A DNA stretch of 64,000 nt. It comes from Macrocybe gigantea (lineage: Eukaryota > Basidiomycota > Agaricomycetes > Agaricales > Callistosporiaceae). Positions 32,911-44,739 of this stretch are shown piece by piece. The first letter of the stretch is position 1. Each line of letters starts with the position of its first letter. The DNA lies in assembly GCA_011319805.1 (NCBI GenBank), contig SJRY01000229.1, forward strand, positions 682,001 through 746,000, written 5' to 3'. The notes below the pieces were generated by a model. It made no database searches and was not told the DNA's origin. It saw nothing but the letters and a program-made list of their open reading frames with translations. Made by a program: the position numbers and the translations under genes.

Positions 32911-34268
32911 CTAAATTAGACTGATACGCAGAGAAAGAAAAAAAGAGACAACCATAAAGAACGTTCCAAAAAACATTGAGGGGTATGGAATGATGTGATG
33001 CGAAATCGACCAATATATGCAACCCGAATGGAAAAAAAAAAAAAAGAAAAGGCAAGGAATCGAAATTTGTCCTCGAGGTATCATGTCGAAACCAACCGCC
33101 GTCGACCACCGTCGGTCATGCTCTTTGGGCTCTTGCTCAACAACGACGGCTTTTCTTCGGCGGGCGCGTACTTGTGCGGCGACAACACCCTTGTCCTCCA
33201 ACGGGCGAACCTCCTCGATCTTCGGCTCCAGCCGCGCATACTTGGGCCGGCCTTCCAGAATCGTCTCCGTCTCGTCGACGTCTGGCGGCAGACTGACCTT
33301 GACGCGGTGACGGTCACCTTCGTCGCACTGCCGCGTGGGGTGAGCCGCGTCCTCATGGTGCTCCGAGGATGCTCGGCGATACGAACCGTCATCATTATCC
33401 TTCGAATCTGGTGCAGACTCGGGCCCGCCATCATTCGCAATTGCATCCGCAGGACCGGATTGTGCTGGCGTGGTCTCGCCCTCCGACTCGATCGACGACA
33501 CGACCGGCTGCACAGGGTCCGCCTCGCCTGTCTTCTCTCCTTCCACGCCCGCACCAACATGACCTTTGTCCGCCTTGTCCTTCCCATGCGACACCCTTCT
33601 CCAAATATTCGACTCGCAAGCTTGACCATCTTTCCCAGCACCACGAACGGATCCGGCTCCCCTCTGCCCTCCTCATCCTCACCTCCCCCGTCCGCATCGC
33701 TGCGCAGCCCGTCCCTGCGCACACGCTCCTGCTGGTGAAGCTCGGCCTCAACAAACCGCTTCCGATGCTCTGCCATCTCCTGCTCCGTCCACATCGGGTT
33801 CGAATACCTCGGGGCACCATCGCTGCCCGCATCAGGACCTACAATCATCCCGTCGGGCCCACCCGCAACGCCAGCACCCGTACCATACATCGCCCGCCGC
33901 CGTCGCGCCATGAGTTGGCTACGAGCCGCCATGCCCAGCGGAACGGGCGACCGCCGCTTGCGCGGCTCGAGCTGCGGCAGAGGCGCGAACGTCACGCTCA
34001 GCTGCGCTGCAGGTTTGTGCGAGTTGGAGGAGGAGGTGAGAGAAGAGGAGGATGAGGAGGATGTCGTCATTGAGCTCGTGCTCGGCTCGGAGGACGTCGT
34101 CGTGCTCGTGCGCGTGCTCATGTGCGTTGTCTGGGCGGTGCCCGTCGTGGGAGAAGCCGTTGTGGAGGAGGGCGTGTCGTCGTGGTTGAGTGGTGAGCTT
34201 GTCGAGATGTGTGTTTCCACTGATAACGTCGGTGGTGTATCCGAGCCCGAGTGTCGTATTTCTCTCAT
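32911..34268 (-). CDS. Uncharacterised low-complexity protein (one frame change, 3' end unsure)
   Basis: From ATG 34266-34268 a Ser/Thr-rich N-terminus leads to a conserved-looking block: KRRSPVPLGMAARSQLMARR, RRAMYGTG, YSNPMWTEQEMAEHRKRFVE and EAELHQQER. An acidic, Gly-rich segment and GKMVKLASRIFGEG follow. At the G run 33594-33596 the frame changes. One added base continues as VSHGKDKADKGHVGAGVEGE, acidic GPESAPDSKDNDDGS and KVSLPPDVDETETILEGRP, ending in basic RARRRKAVVVEQEPKE. The last part of the frame to 32911 runs through a T/A homopolymer as poly-Phe and is probably not protein. The true stop may be near 33060-33080 or after an unseen intron. Function unknown; I do not recognise the family. 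Confidence 0.5.
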
Positions 34269-35933
34269 CGTAATGAGAAACTAAACGTTCTTATCGTCCG
34301 TCGTCAGATTACCAGTAGGCAAAGAAGTGTGCGTTTCGGATCCGAGTTTCCTATGAAGAGAGGGTGGGAACAGGCTTATCTCGAGTCATTCAAAAACAGA
34401 CGAATAGCATACTTGCCTCTCGGAACGAGTGGACAACAGAAAAGAGGTGAATCAAAGACAACGTAGGAGAATGGTAGAGATAACGACAAAAGGCGGGTCT
34501 TGATGCGGGTGGCGTTCGTTAAAGTTTTTCCGCAAGAAATGATGGACAGATGGTAAGAGAGGGACACACGCGCACGGGCAGGAACAGGGGGATGGTATAG
34601 GGATTGTTAATGCAATGACGAACGCCAACGCGAATGAAAGCCCCGGACGGACTGTAAAGGAGGGCCGACGAGCCTGCTCGGGTGTATGTAAACGGCGGAA
34701 CGGGATCCGGTGAGATTGAAAGACCGATGGTGAGGCTTAGGGCGTCTCCAAAAAACGTACGTCGATGGAGGTAGACAAGAAAAAGGAAAAAAAAAGACAA
34801 TGCCGCACAGCACTGGTCGAGGAAACAAACCCTCCTTGTCGTTCGTCGGCCCTTTTCGCTGTGGCTATCGCTATCGTCGCCAACTGAGAAGAGGCGGGCG
34901 GGAACAAGGAAAAAGGAGAGGCGGGGACAAAAATTTGCTTGTCACTTTGATGTGAGCAACAACACCGTCCCGAACTTTTTTGATGTGTGCAACATTTTAC
35001 CGCGGCTCGATCACGCCAAATTCCAATCTGTCAGTTGAAAGCCGTAGCAACAAGTCAAACACGGACTCCATCTGCCCGACCGGACATCATATGCATATCA
35101 TAGTTGATATTATCCTACCGCGACACCCTGCAACTCATGCCAGATCTGACCATGGAAATGAAAATGAAACCCGAACCGGACGCTAATAACCCACAACGGC
35201 AGCGAGGGTTAGGTCAGTCGTATCCAGGCCCCTGTCACTGGCGCAACACAAAAGACATCATCACGACTTTTGACACATGTGTCATGTCCCAAGTAAACAT
35301 CCTCGCTACCAGGCAACGCTCTTTATTGGAAAGCTTATCCTTATACATACATGCAGCCTACCATACTGAGACTTGAAAGAAAAAGGAGACGCGAAGAAAA
35401 GGAGACATGAAATGAAGGCACGATGACGACGCCCCGTCGACGAACAAACCAGCTGGACGCCAACCATCTCCGTGCTCCACTTTGCAAGTCACAAAGAAAA
35501 AAAGCCAATCAATGTTTTTTTTTATTGTTTTCTATTTTACGCGGTCAACTAGAACAAATCGGTTTGCATATGACATAGAATGGACGTGGAGGGAGTGTGG
35601 TGTGGAGGTCACTTTGTTGGGCCTCAGTTCGGAGCCGAATGGGGGTAGGCGACGAGAATCCGTACAGCGCTTCGTAACGTTCCAAGCAAACGCCGTAAAA
35701 AAACTCGCTCGCTTCTAGGGGCTGTCTAATGAGCAGTTCCTCGAATGACCAAGGAGCAAAGTCCCGTTCGTGAAGCCAATCACTGTGCATGGACGGGGAA
35801 TCCTACTCTGTTCGCCACAGCCCAGTCGGAGTATGATCCAGGAAGGGCGGGAGTGGAGAGGCACATCGCGCTCACTGCACGAACGAGGAAAGCCACGAGA
35901 ACGGCGCAAAAAAAAAGGAGAGATGCTCCAGTA
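34269..35933. other. Long intergenic region
   Basis: About 1.7 kb with no supportable gene: promoter of the unknown gene, then probably 3' flank of UPF1. No repeats beyond short A and T runs (such as 35514-35525). Open frames here lack coherent composition. Confidence 0.5.
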
Positions 35934-38900
35934 CTAGAACACCGTCACCCCCGCCTGTGTGCCCGCGTACTGAGACTTCATGTCGTCCATGTCCGTGACA
36001 TCGTCCTGGCTCTTGTAGTCATACTGCGACAAGCTGCCCATATCGCTCGCGCCCGCCACACTTGCGGACCCGAACGAGGCACGGCGACGCAGTCGGTCGC
36101 TCTGCGAGTATGCCACGCTTGCGCTGCTGCCGTGCTCCGTACCTACAACGCTGCTGTTATCCGTCACGCTAGGACCAACGTCCTGCGACACGATGGACGA
36201 CGCATAGCTGTACGTGCTTCGCTTGCCGCCGTTCACACCGCGCGGGATACCAGGACCGAAAGGACCAGGAGCACCAAACATCGGAAGACCGGAAGAGTAG
36301 GTGGCTTGTGAGCGCAGGGACTGCACGTCGGAGGGGATGTACCCAAGCGCATCGTGGGTGCGATAGAAGCTGGCATCGAAGCGGCTAGGCGTGCCTGAAC
36401 GCCGGCTGAGAGCTATAAAACGATACAATGTTAGCCTACACCTCTTATTACATAGAATGCACAAGCAACGTACGATCAGACAAGCCTCCCATTGGGCCAT
36501 TCAGGTAATCTCGGGCGCTGGTTTCATGTCGGCGGAATTGATCCATAGCCTTGACAAGCGTGCGTCTTGGTTTGCTGAATTGAATCATGCTCGGTTGGAG
36601 ATTATTCAATGGCCCTTCGACCAGAGTGGTCTTCTCCTTGTAATGGGTGAGGAGATAATGCCACAAGGGGTGCTTCGTGCGACACAACATCAGTCAGATG
36701 GTCCGAAAAATGAAAGGCAAGTGACAATTACCTTGCTGAGCACTTTGGGATTACCCAGAATGACGACGCCATACTTGGCTCGCGTCAACGCGACATTCAG
36801 TCGACGAGGATCATTCAAGAAACCGATGCCTTGGTGCTCGTTGCTACGAACGCAGCTAAGGATGATGTAATCCTTTTCTCTTCCTTGGAACGCGTCGACG
36901 CTAGCGACTTCAATTTCTTTGTAGAGATCCTTCTTGAGCGATCCGTTGAACTGCATATAGTTGACAATATACGATCGTTGACCCTCGTAGGGAGTGACAA
37001 CGCCGATCTGGGAAGGGACGACACCGGATTTGAAGAACTTGGTAACAATCTTCTCTACATTGGAAGCTTCAGTCCTGATAGTGCATCAATGAGTGAACGT
37101 CCAAAACTGCATTGATCTGGCATACTCACCTATTCAAGAACGATGTTCCGCTGCTGGAAATTTCTTCTTGTCCTAGATTCTGATAGAAGAACATGGGGGT
37201 GTCCGGAGAAGGCCATGGAAAATCAACATTCTTTCTGAGACGTTCTGGAGCTGTGACACCGTTTTGCAAGGTGCCTTCATAAAACATGTTCGACGGAAAT
37301 TCGGACAAGCACGGGTGCATGCGGTATTGGACTTGCAGGCGAATGGGTCGGTTCTCAAGCAGAACAAGACGCTCGAAAAGGGATTGGGTGAGGCCTGCCC
37401 TAGCTGCCTTCTTATTCATGATGACAGGTCCAAGTTGCTGGATAATCAAAATGGTCAATACCCGTCGTCAATGTGTTCAATCAATAAACAAATTACCTGA
37501 TGATCACCGACGAGCACAACTTGTTTGCAGCCCAAGACCAATGGAATCATACATTCTGTTGTGTATCCCATCAGCACCGACAACCACGGCACTCGGACTA
37601 AAATGACGTACCTGGTTCAGCGGCTTGCGTGGCCTCATCGATCAAGACTGTCCTGAACTTCAATTTGCTCAAACGCGGATCTCCAGCGCCGACACAAGTG
37701 CAGCAGATCACGTCCGCCGCTCCCAGGATCTCCTTCTCGCACTGCCTGATGAGAGTCTTATATTTCCTCTCATCATTGCTGCTCAGCTCCCCCTGCTCGT
37801 TCTTCAGCATGATAAGCTTCTGCAGTTCCACATGTGTCGTGCTATTTGCGACTTGCTGATGCAACGTCAAAAAGGCGACGCTCGAGTCGAGCGCCTCGCG
37901 TGACTTGGCGGTCAGACGCACGACCTTGAGCCCCGTAGCATGGATCTTCTCGGTGAGCTGGTCAACGGCGACATTTGAGGGAGCGCAGACGAGGACTTGG
38001 CCCGGGTTCATCTTGGCGAGATGATAAACAATGGACGCCGACGTCACTGTCTTACCAGTCCCAGGAGGGCCTTGGATCAAGCTTAAGGGCTTTTGTAGCA
38101 CACTCTTCACCGCATACATCTGGGAATGGTTGAGCTCTGGGAGACCAGGGGCAGAAAATCGCTTGGGCATTTGGGTGCGCAGAGTCTGAGGCTCAAGCTC
38201 ATGACCTAGTAATTTGTGGTACTACAGAGACGCGGGTCAGCGACAGACCACTAAAGTGTAGGGTGTCGATACTCACGATGTAACCGCTGACGCTCTTCTC
38301 ATCAATGGCAAATGTCTTCATGGCGAGCTGCATACGGTCGAAACTGGTCGACTTCCATACAAAGTCTGCAGCGAAGTTATGGGTACACTCTGACGGGACG
38401 CCTTCCGAGCGGCGCAGTTCGAGGGCAATTTCGTCAGACACATCTGAAATCATAGAAAGCGCGTGAGCAGCCCAACATATGACACGAAAAAACCAGTACG
38501 CACTGTTAGGTATTTTGATAACATGACCAACGCCCTCCCAAGGCTTATGCATCTCGCCCATGTATCTCAACCGAAGTTCGTCTCCGACAGCCAATCTGAC
38601 TTCTCCGCTTTCAAGCTTGGGCAAGCTGAACCAAGCCACCCGTTTCTGATTCAGACCAAGATCCCACCGCACAGTGATGTCGGTTTGAGTTTGGCTCTCT
38701 TTAAGCTTCTTGTCGTAATCTGCCTCAATTTTGACGAGAGGACCGAATATGTTCTGATATTGGTATGCGTCTTCATAATGCGTCATGACGTGCTGCGGCT
38801 CCTCGTCCACACCAGGCTTGTCGAGATCCTCCAGAGTGGCGTTGGCATTGTCACGCCAGAGGTCTTCCAAACGGTTGATCTGCGCAAAAGAGATTTGCCG

Positions 38901-39663
38901 AGCACGAAGCTGCTCGGCCTCACTAGGGGGCTTAACGAGCCAAGAAAGGAAAGAACGGTCATCGATAAGGGGAGCCCAAAGAGAGGAGTTCCAGGAGATG
39001 TCTTTGGAAATGGCCGCGCAGGGTTGACTAGAAACATGGTGAATTAACAGAGGCATATCGTTTGTGACAAGTAGCTGTATGACGTACCGGCAGAGCAAGA
39101 CCACCACGGTGTCGCTCTTCGCGGGTATAAACCCGAGCATGAAAACATTCTTGCTACCGCAATTGTAGCATTCGGGGGTCGTTTCGCCGAGGGGACTCTC
39201 AGCGTGCAGAATGACCTCCTTGTGCTTCGCTCGAACAAGGTGATTGACAATGTGCGATGCGGAAGTGTTTCCACGCGAGTTGCAGAACCACTTGGAGCAT
39301 ACCAGGCATTTTACGACCGATGAAGGAGAGTGGATTCCGCAATAGCTAGTCAGAGGATGTCAGACACAGTTGGAAAACAGAACGCTGGACCGGCACGCAC
39401 CTACAAGCATGAGGGGGCAAATCAACGACGCCTTCGTCCTTCAAGTCATCCAGAACAGCATCGAAATCCTCGTCAATGGTGGGACTTGCCACGTCGGTCT
39501 GAAGCTCGTTGCGACCATTCGCCGAGAGAGAGAGGCCCGAAAGATCAACTGACTCGGCGTTGTCCTGGGTGTTCGCAGTGTAGACGGACGAATTGTCGTC
39601 GACGATGCCTATGCCGCCGTAGGATGAGGCTGAATCGTATTGAAAGTTGTCGAAAGAATCCAT
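35934..39663 (-). CDS. UPF1: UPF1/NAM7 RNA helicase of nonsense-mediated decay
   Basis: ATP-dependent 5'-3' RNA helicase that marks premature-stop mRNAs for decay in the cytoplasm. The acidic N-terminus ([17 protein letters not shown]) and the CH zinc domain ([56 protein letters not shown]) bind UPF2. Then come the 1B region, RecA1 with motif [30 protein letters not shown] and motif [13 protein letters not shown], and RecA2 with [18 protein letters not shown] and motifs [17 protein letters not shown] and [13 protein letters not shown]. The C-tail holds at least five SQ sites. About ten introns all join in frame. Start ATG 39661-39663, stop 35934-35936. Complete and undamaged, and about the usual family length (about 1,070 residues). 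Confidence 0.95.
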
Positions 39664-39844
39664 GAATGTGAGGGTTGTGATTAGAGAAGGGTTTAGTCGA
39701 AACCAGTGATGCTGTGGCTGCCAAATCAGTCTTATGAGTCTTGCTGAGTCAGACATTCGGTTCCAAAAATGGAAGTCGCTCGGCCACAAGATTAAAGCGA
39801 CGAAATAACATATCTGGACGTTCTGGTATATAATCTTTGTATCT

Positions 39845-40993
39845 CTAATACTCTGTTTTGTGGCAATATTGTTTGTGAGGTTCCGCAGGGTGCGTCCAGT
39901 GACTGCGCTGGTGTTCGGGCGAGCACTGGGAAATACTTGGTAACCGCAATCTCAACATTCCAGAAGGCGGGAGGACTTACATAACGAACAGTCTGGCATC
40001 TACAGAACAGAGACAGATCAGGATGCGGATGAACACCACACCTTCGCCAGCTTACCTGCCACATGCTTTTAGGTTCGACGTGGACTCGCAGGACGGGTTC
40101 GCACAAGTCATCCAGTTTTTGTAATGTCTCCTCACCACTCGCACTTCGCGGTTGAATCCTTTGTCGCCGCTGAGGATGGAATAGACCCGCATCGTCACTT
40201 CCCCAAAGAATTCCTTGCGATGGCGCTTTGCCCATTTCCTGAGAAGCGGCAAGAGTTTAGTTTTCGTGTCCTTGGACAATACCGCGGACGGATTATCCTT
40301 GATAGACGCCATCAGGATAGTGCTGAGGAGTTGCAAGACACTCGCAGACACATCCCTGTAATAGCCTTTGGGTCGATCAGTGGGCTCTTTCAGGATCTTC
40401 TTGTCCCACACTGGCCACTGTTCTAGCAGGCGGCCCGCAAGAACCTGTGCGAGTCTCTTCCCGCCTGCGGCAACTGGCGCATCGGATCTCAGGTACTTGA
40501 AAAAGTACGGTGTGTGCTGGATAGCAACAAGCATTTCGAAAAAAGCGTTATTGAGCTTTAGTTCTGATTGGAGCTCTGGGTCGTCAGGATGCTTTGTGTC
40601 AAGCGGCGGATCCAACAAGGCATCGATATTTCCTGGCAGATACTTCGCGCAGTACTCTGACCAGATGATGTCCTGCTGGGCTTGCGGCAAAGCACGATTG
40701 CGTTGCATCTGAAATGGCCTTCCAATGAGACGTCTGGCTTGAAGTCATGGTCGCAAAAAAGAACAAACACAGGTCATGAGGAAATACAGTCTGACGACTT
40801 CGTCCCATTCCTCCACTCCTTCAGTCATCGGTCCGCTCTTGAGACCTAGATGTGGGATCATTAAGAAAACACGACACGGACTCGCGAGTCGACGCATACC
40901 AAGGAGTTCAGCGTAAGCATCTGCAGAGTAAGGCACAGGCAGCCCGTCCGAGTTTTGCCTAAAGTTATCCAGAGTTGCGAGTGCTCCGCTCAT
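39845..40993 (-). CDS. MYND-type zinc-finger protein
   Basis: Protein of about 310 residues with an alpha-helical body and a C-terminal MYND finger, a protein-protein interaction module. ATG 40991-40993 opens MSGALATLDNFRQNSDGLPV. An intron follows AELLG, and a second runs from about 40766 to 40709 after RLYFLMTC. The body continues with QRNRALPQAQQDIIWSEY, LLSTILMASIKDNPSAVLSK and WAKRHRKEFFGEVTMRVYS. The finger reads CANPSC, KACGRCQTVRY, then CSPEHQRSHWTHPAEPHKQY and CHKTEY, split by two short introns near the stop (TAG 39845-39847). Mushroom genomes carry many such genes; substrates are unknown. Intact. Confidence 0.83.
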
Positions 40994-41244
40994 CTTTCCT
41001 TCGACGTTGAGATATAGAGGTAAGAGAGAAAAAAACGGGTCCTCGAGGCTTTAGACTAAATATCGTGCATGTTCCCTTTTACGTCCACCGCGTTTTGGGG
41101 GTGGTATAGCGGGGTTGCCATTTATATGTGTGTCAGGAACTTCGCCATGTCAAGTCCCATCATCCTGAAGCTTCGTCCTTTTCTTGGCCTGCAGCCGCTG
41201 AAATACCACTTTGAAGCTGCCATTAGGTAGCGACAAGGACATAT
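40994..41244. promoter_or_regulatory. Shared divergent promoter, MYND gene / HAM1-N-like gene
   Basis: 251 bases between two start codons on opposite strands. No clear core element is seen. Both promoters must lie here. Confidence 0.4.
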
Positions 41245-44068
41245 ATGAAGTTTCCAAGCTTCGTGCGCCCCGGCGGACTCCGCAGAAGGTCTGCGGATCG
41301 TCAAAACTTTCTCACACCAGACGGTAGTGACGCCAACACCGCTCCGCCCCGTTCTTCACTTGATAAAGTTGCCGATGCCCTTGCGGCCCTTCAAGCGGGG
41401 AAATTACCCTCTCAGGATCAAATCAATGCCTTCCTTCAGGCGCTGTCACGCTCAGCCGTACTCAGTGCGGACGATGGAGAATCAGGAGGGATTGAATCGC
41501 AATTGGTGGGTGATTTGCGGGAGCTGGTGCAGGCATCGTTGCGCATTGGCTTGGAAAAGAACCGTATGTCATTTCCACGGCGTTGGAGAGAGTTTGCAGT
41601 GAACGCGATTCTAGAGGACGACAAGTTGCAAGATTTTATATTTCAGTGTTCAAGACTCGAGGCGTCTTCCATCGAGCTGGAAACTTTAAATGCATTGGAA
41701 GCATCTCAAAGCGCCAAGGAGCAGCGTGAGTTGCCTGTCTCCGTCGTACTTTCCCTTTAATCGTTCAGCAGTGGCCGCACCAGGCGAACTGCAGGCAGAA
41801 AGCTTGACATTCACAAACGCCATTAAATCTGTTTCCAAAATGGCATTAACTTCTGCCGCCTTCCGCGTTCTCCTGTCCGACATACTGTCCTCGGCTCGTG
41901 GACTTGTGCAGCATATAGCGACTGCTGTCGCAGATGTCGCTCAGAAGGTCGAGATCACGACGGAGACTGTTCAAAAGACTGCTAAAATAGGCGGAGGATC
42001 CCTTGAAGAGGTGCAGGAGGAGCTCGTAACGGTCTCGGAAGCCGAAGATTCTCTCAATACTAGAGATATCTTCATCGGGAAGATACAGCAGGTATACAGC
42101 CAACCATCAATCTGCCTTGTACTCAATTAATACCCCTCTCTTAGCTACTTATTCGTGCGCATCAAGATCCCGAATCACTGCATGCCCTGCAAATGCTTCA
42201 TTATCTTTTACGCAAGTATGTTGGAGCGTTAGCCCTTCCGTCGGCGGCACTTTCTTCGGTCTCTTCACCAACCACATTAGAAGAGCTGCCCTCAAATATC
42301 TCTTCGGGATTCCACACAGATCTAATATCGAAGGACCTGAAAACCCTCCTGGAACGTCTTGCATCTGGACATTCGTTGGATCCAGTCATCCTGTCCTTGC
42401 AAGCTTCGTGCGAGAGTCTGTCTGCACAGCTGTCCCAGCCTTCGAGCGATGTTAATGCTACCCTTAAGCAGGCCAAACTCAAACAATACTTTGCTGATCT
42501 GGATCTATGGCTCTCCCGGTCTTTTGCTTCGTCGCAGGATGGCCAACTATATGCCATCTCACCCTCAGGAACAAGGGCTCTAGAGAGCCTCTACGACGAG
42601 GGCCAAGTCCTGTTCATCTCTCAGAAAGCAGACCCGGTCTCGCAATCATGGACGTCGCATTTTAAAACGTTCCTTGATAACTGCAAGAACTTCCTTTCTT
42701 CCTTGTCTGCCGATCGCGCAACGGCGCGCTTTATGGAGGCTTTCAACAGATTCAAGTCAACGCTGGCGGAATACGTCAAGAAACGCATCATTGCTGGATT
42801 AGGAAGCCGCCTGGAATGGCAGAAAGACCTTGTCGAGGTCATATTGGGATATCTGCTACAAATCATAACGAAAATCCCAATCACCATTCCAAAGATAGAG
42901 TTCAAGAACGACAATATTGAAGTCACCCTCGATCCTCTCCTGCGCCTGGATGCAAAGAAAGTAACGTTCAAACTCAAGCCGGACCACCTGACGATTAAGA
43001 ACTTGAATGAAATCGCGGTTGACTGGCAGAATGGTCATGCTCAGACGTCTTCGTCCGCTGCCTCACAAGATCGTAACGATAGCCCTATGACCACTACTTC
43101 CAACAGCATCCAAATCCATCTCGATGGTATACGATTATCTTTGCAAGAGATCGGGTACTTCTTTAGATACAAGGGACGCATATTGAAGTACTCTGATCAA
43201 GGGCTCATAAGCTTAAACCTCGGCTCTTCGTCCAAGAACACAGATACTCAATCGCAAGGTCTCTGTTTCGACATCGATATCCAACTCGAGTCCTCATCAA
43301 CACCACGAGCAACGGCCGCGCTGACCGGCATTGACGACGGAGACGCGGTGGTCGCGGCGAATTCTGAGCACAGGTACTTTTGAAGTCAAGGACGTCCGAG
43401 TGTCCGTTATCGGACTGGAATTTACTCTCGCCAACACGAAACACTGGCTGCTGAACAAACTCCTTCAGCCGCTTGCGGGACCTATCGTGTCCAGAATTCT
43501 CGGCCGCCTTTTAGAGAAAAAGATCAAGGAATTAGCGAACAAGGTCGGGAAAGCGATATGGCTCTTGCAAGCCGAGGCACAGAGCGCGCGCAGAGAAACC
43601 ACTGCCGAGCCAGGCAAACAGCCAACGGTGATAGATTATTGGAAGTCGGTCCTGCGCAAAGGCCCCAACATCTTGCGCTGGTTCACTACAACCGCTGCAC
43701 GAGCGGACACGACTTTGGATGTCTATGCTACGACAACTGTCGCCTTTGTAGGGCCGGTTCATGCTAGCGCGGTGCCGCCCGTTGAAGGTACTTCGACGTC
43801 AGAGTCGCAGCCATTGCAAGAGACCATCGTAGCGCTGGAGATTAGCTCTCAAGTCATGCAGGAGGACACCAGGTTAGCTGTGGGCGACTTAGTCCCCGAA
43901 GTAAGCGACAAGACCAACGAAGCCGAAGCAGAGGATATGTTACCTGGGAAAGCGCGACGGGACGTCAAGGACGCTATCGATCTGAAGGGAGATTTTGGGC
44001 AGGTGGCGGTCGAGACTGAGTCGGAGGAACGTACACCTAGTTGGAGAAGCTCAGCTTTCGATCTTTAA
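41245..44068 (+). CDS. HAM1-N / DUF4449-like protein (one frame change)
   Basis: Conserved fungal protein of about 870 residues related to proteins with a HAM1-like N-terminal domain followed by DUF4449. Exon 1 (41245-41563) opens MKFPSFVRPGGLRRRSADRQ. Introns are 41564-41614, 41726-41771 and 42092-42144. Conserved parts include RIGLEKNQDDKLQDFIFQCS, LLSDILSSARGLVQHIATA, LHYLLRKYVGALALP, FMEAFNRFKSTLAEYVKKRI, ITIPKIEFKNDNIEVTLDPL and WLLNKLLQPLAGPIVSRILG. Between SEHRYF-stop and STGTFEVKDVRVSV (43340-43375) the frame moves, equivalent to one extra base or two missing. The C-terminal DUF4449 part is intact after it. HAM1-N proteins were linked to hyphal anastomosis or lipid-binding folds; the role here is inference. 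Confidence 0.78.
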
Positions 44069-44739
44069 GTTATTCTTTATTCTTTACCTATGGACGGACT
44101 GGATTCATTGGTCGTATTTTTTCGCTTCTTGTTGCATACTGTATGTTACTTGCCCGACTCCACCATGATACCAGATATCCTTTTCCGCCCGATGATGTCC
44201 TATATGTATGTACATTCGCTAGCTTTCAACCCCCAATCCTATTTCATACCGAGTAAATGCTCGATTATGGACTAACACAGTGCTAACACTTTAGTGACGG
44301 CTTTATTCATGTATGGTTGACTTTTCATCTATATAACACCTAAAAGTGATTTATCCTGATTGGGAGCGAAAAAAGTAAGGAAGAATTTTTGAACGCGTTC
44401 TGAAATTTTCATCAATATGCTTCGGCATTGGTGGGCGTATTACGGTAAGAAGAAATTAATGGTTGAGGGGCGTAAACGGTCGTAAAAGAAAGGAGTCATT
44501 GGGAAAGGGGAGTAGTCACTGATGGATACACGTCGCATGACAAGTACACTGATATGAAAGAGGGGTGATAGAAGGAAACTGCGTTCTGGCAGAGCAGAGG
44601 AAATGAGAATGAGGAAAAAAGCCTTGCAAACAAGAATAGATAAGCATGGACCGATGCGATCTAATGTGAGACTGATATGTCGGAATGAAACAATAGATAA
44701 CGGAAATGAAAACAGAGGAAAAAAAAAAGGAAACAATGT
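44069..44739. other. Convergent intergenic region
   Basis: 3' flanks of the HAM1-N-like gene and the flippase gene. No gene or repeat is visible. Confidence 0.5.

Noticed and set aside
33369..34284. Plus-strand frames rich in Arg, His and Val
   Set aside because: Antisense shadow of the Ser/Thr-rich gene at 32911-34268.
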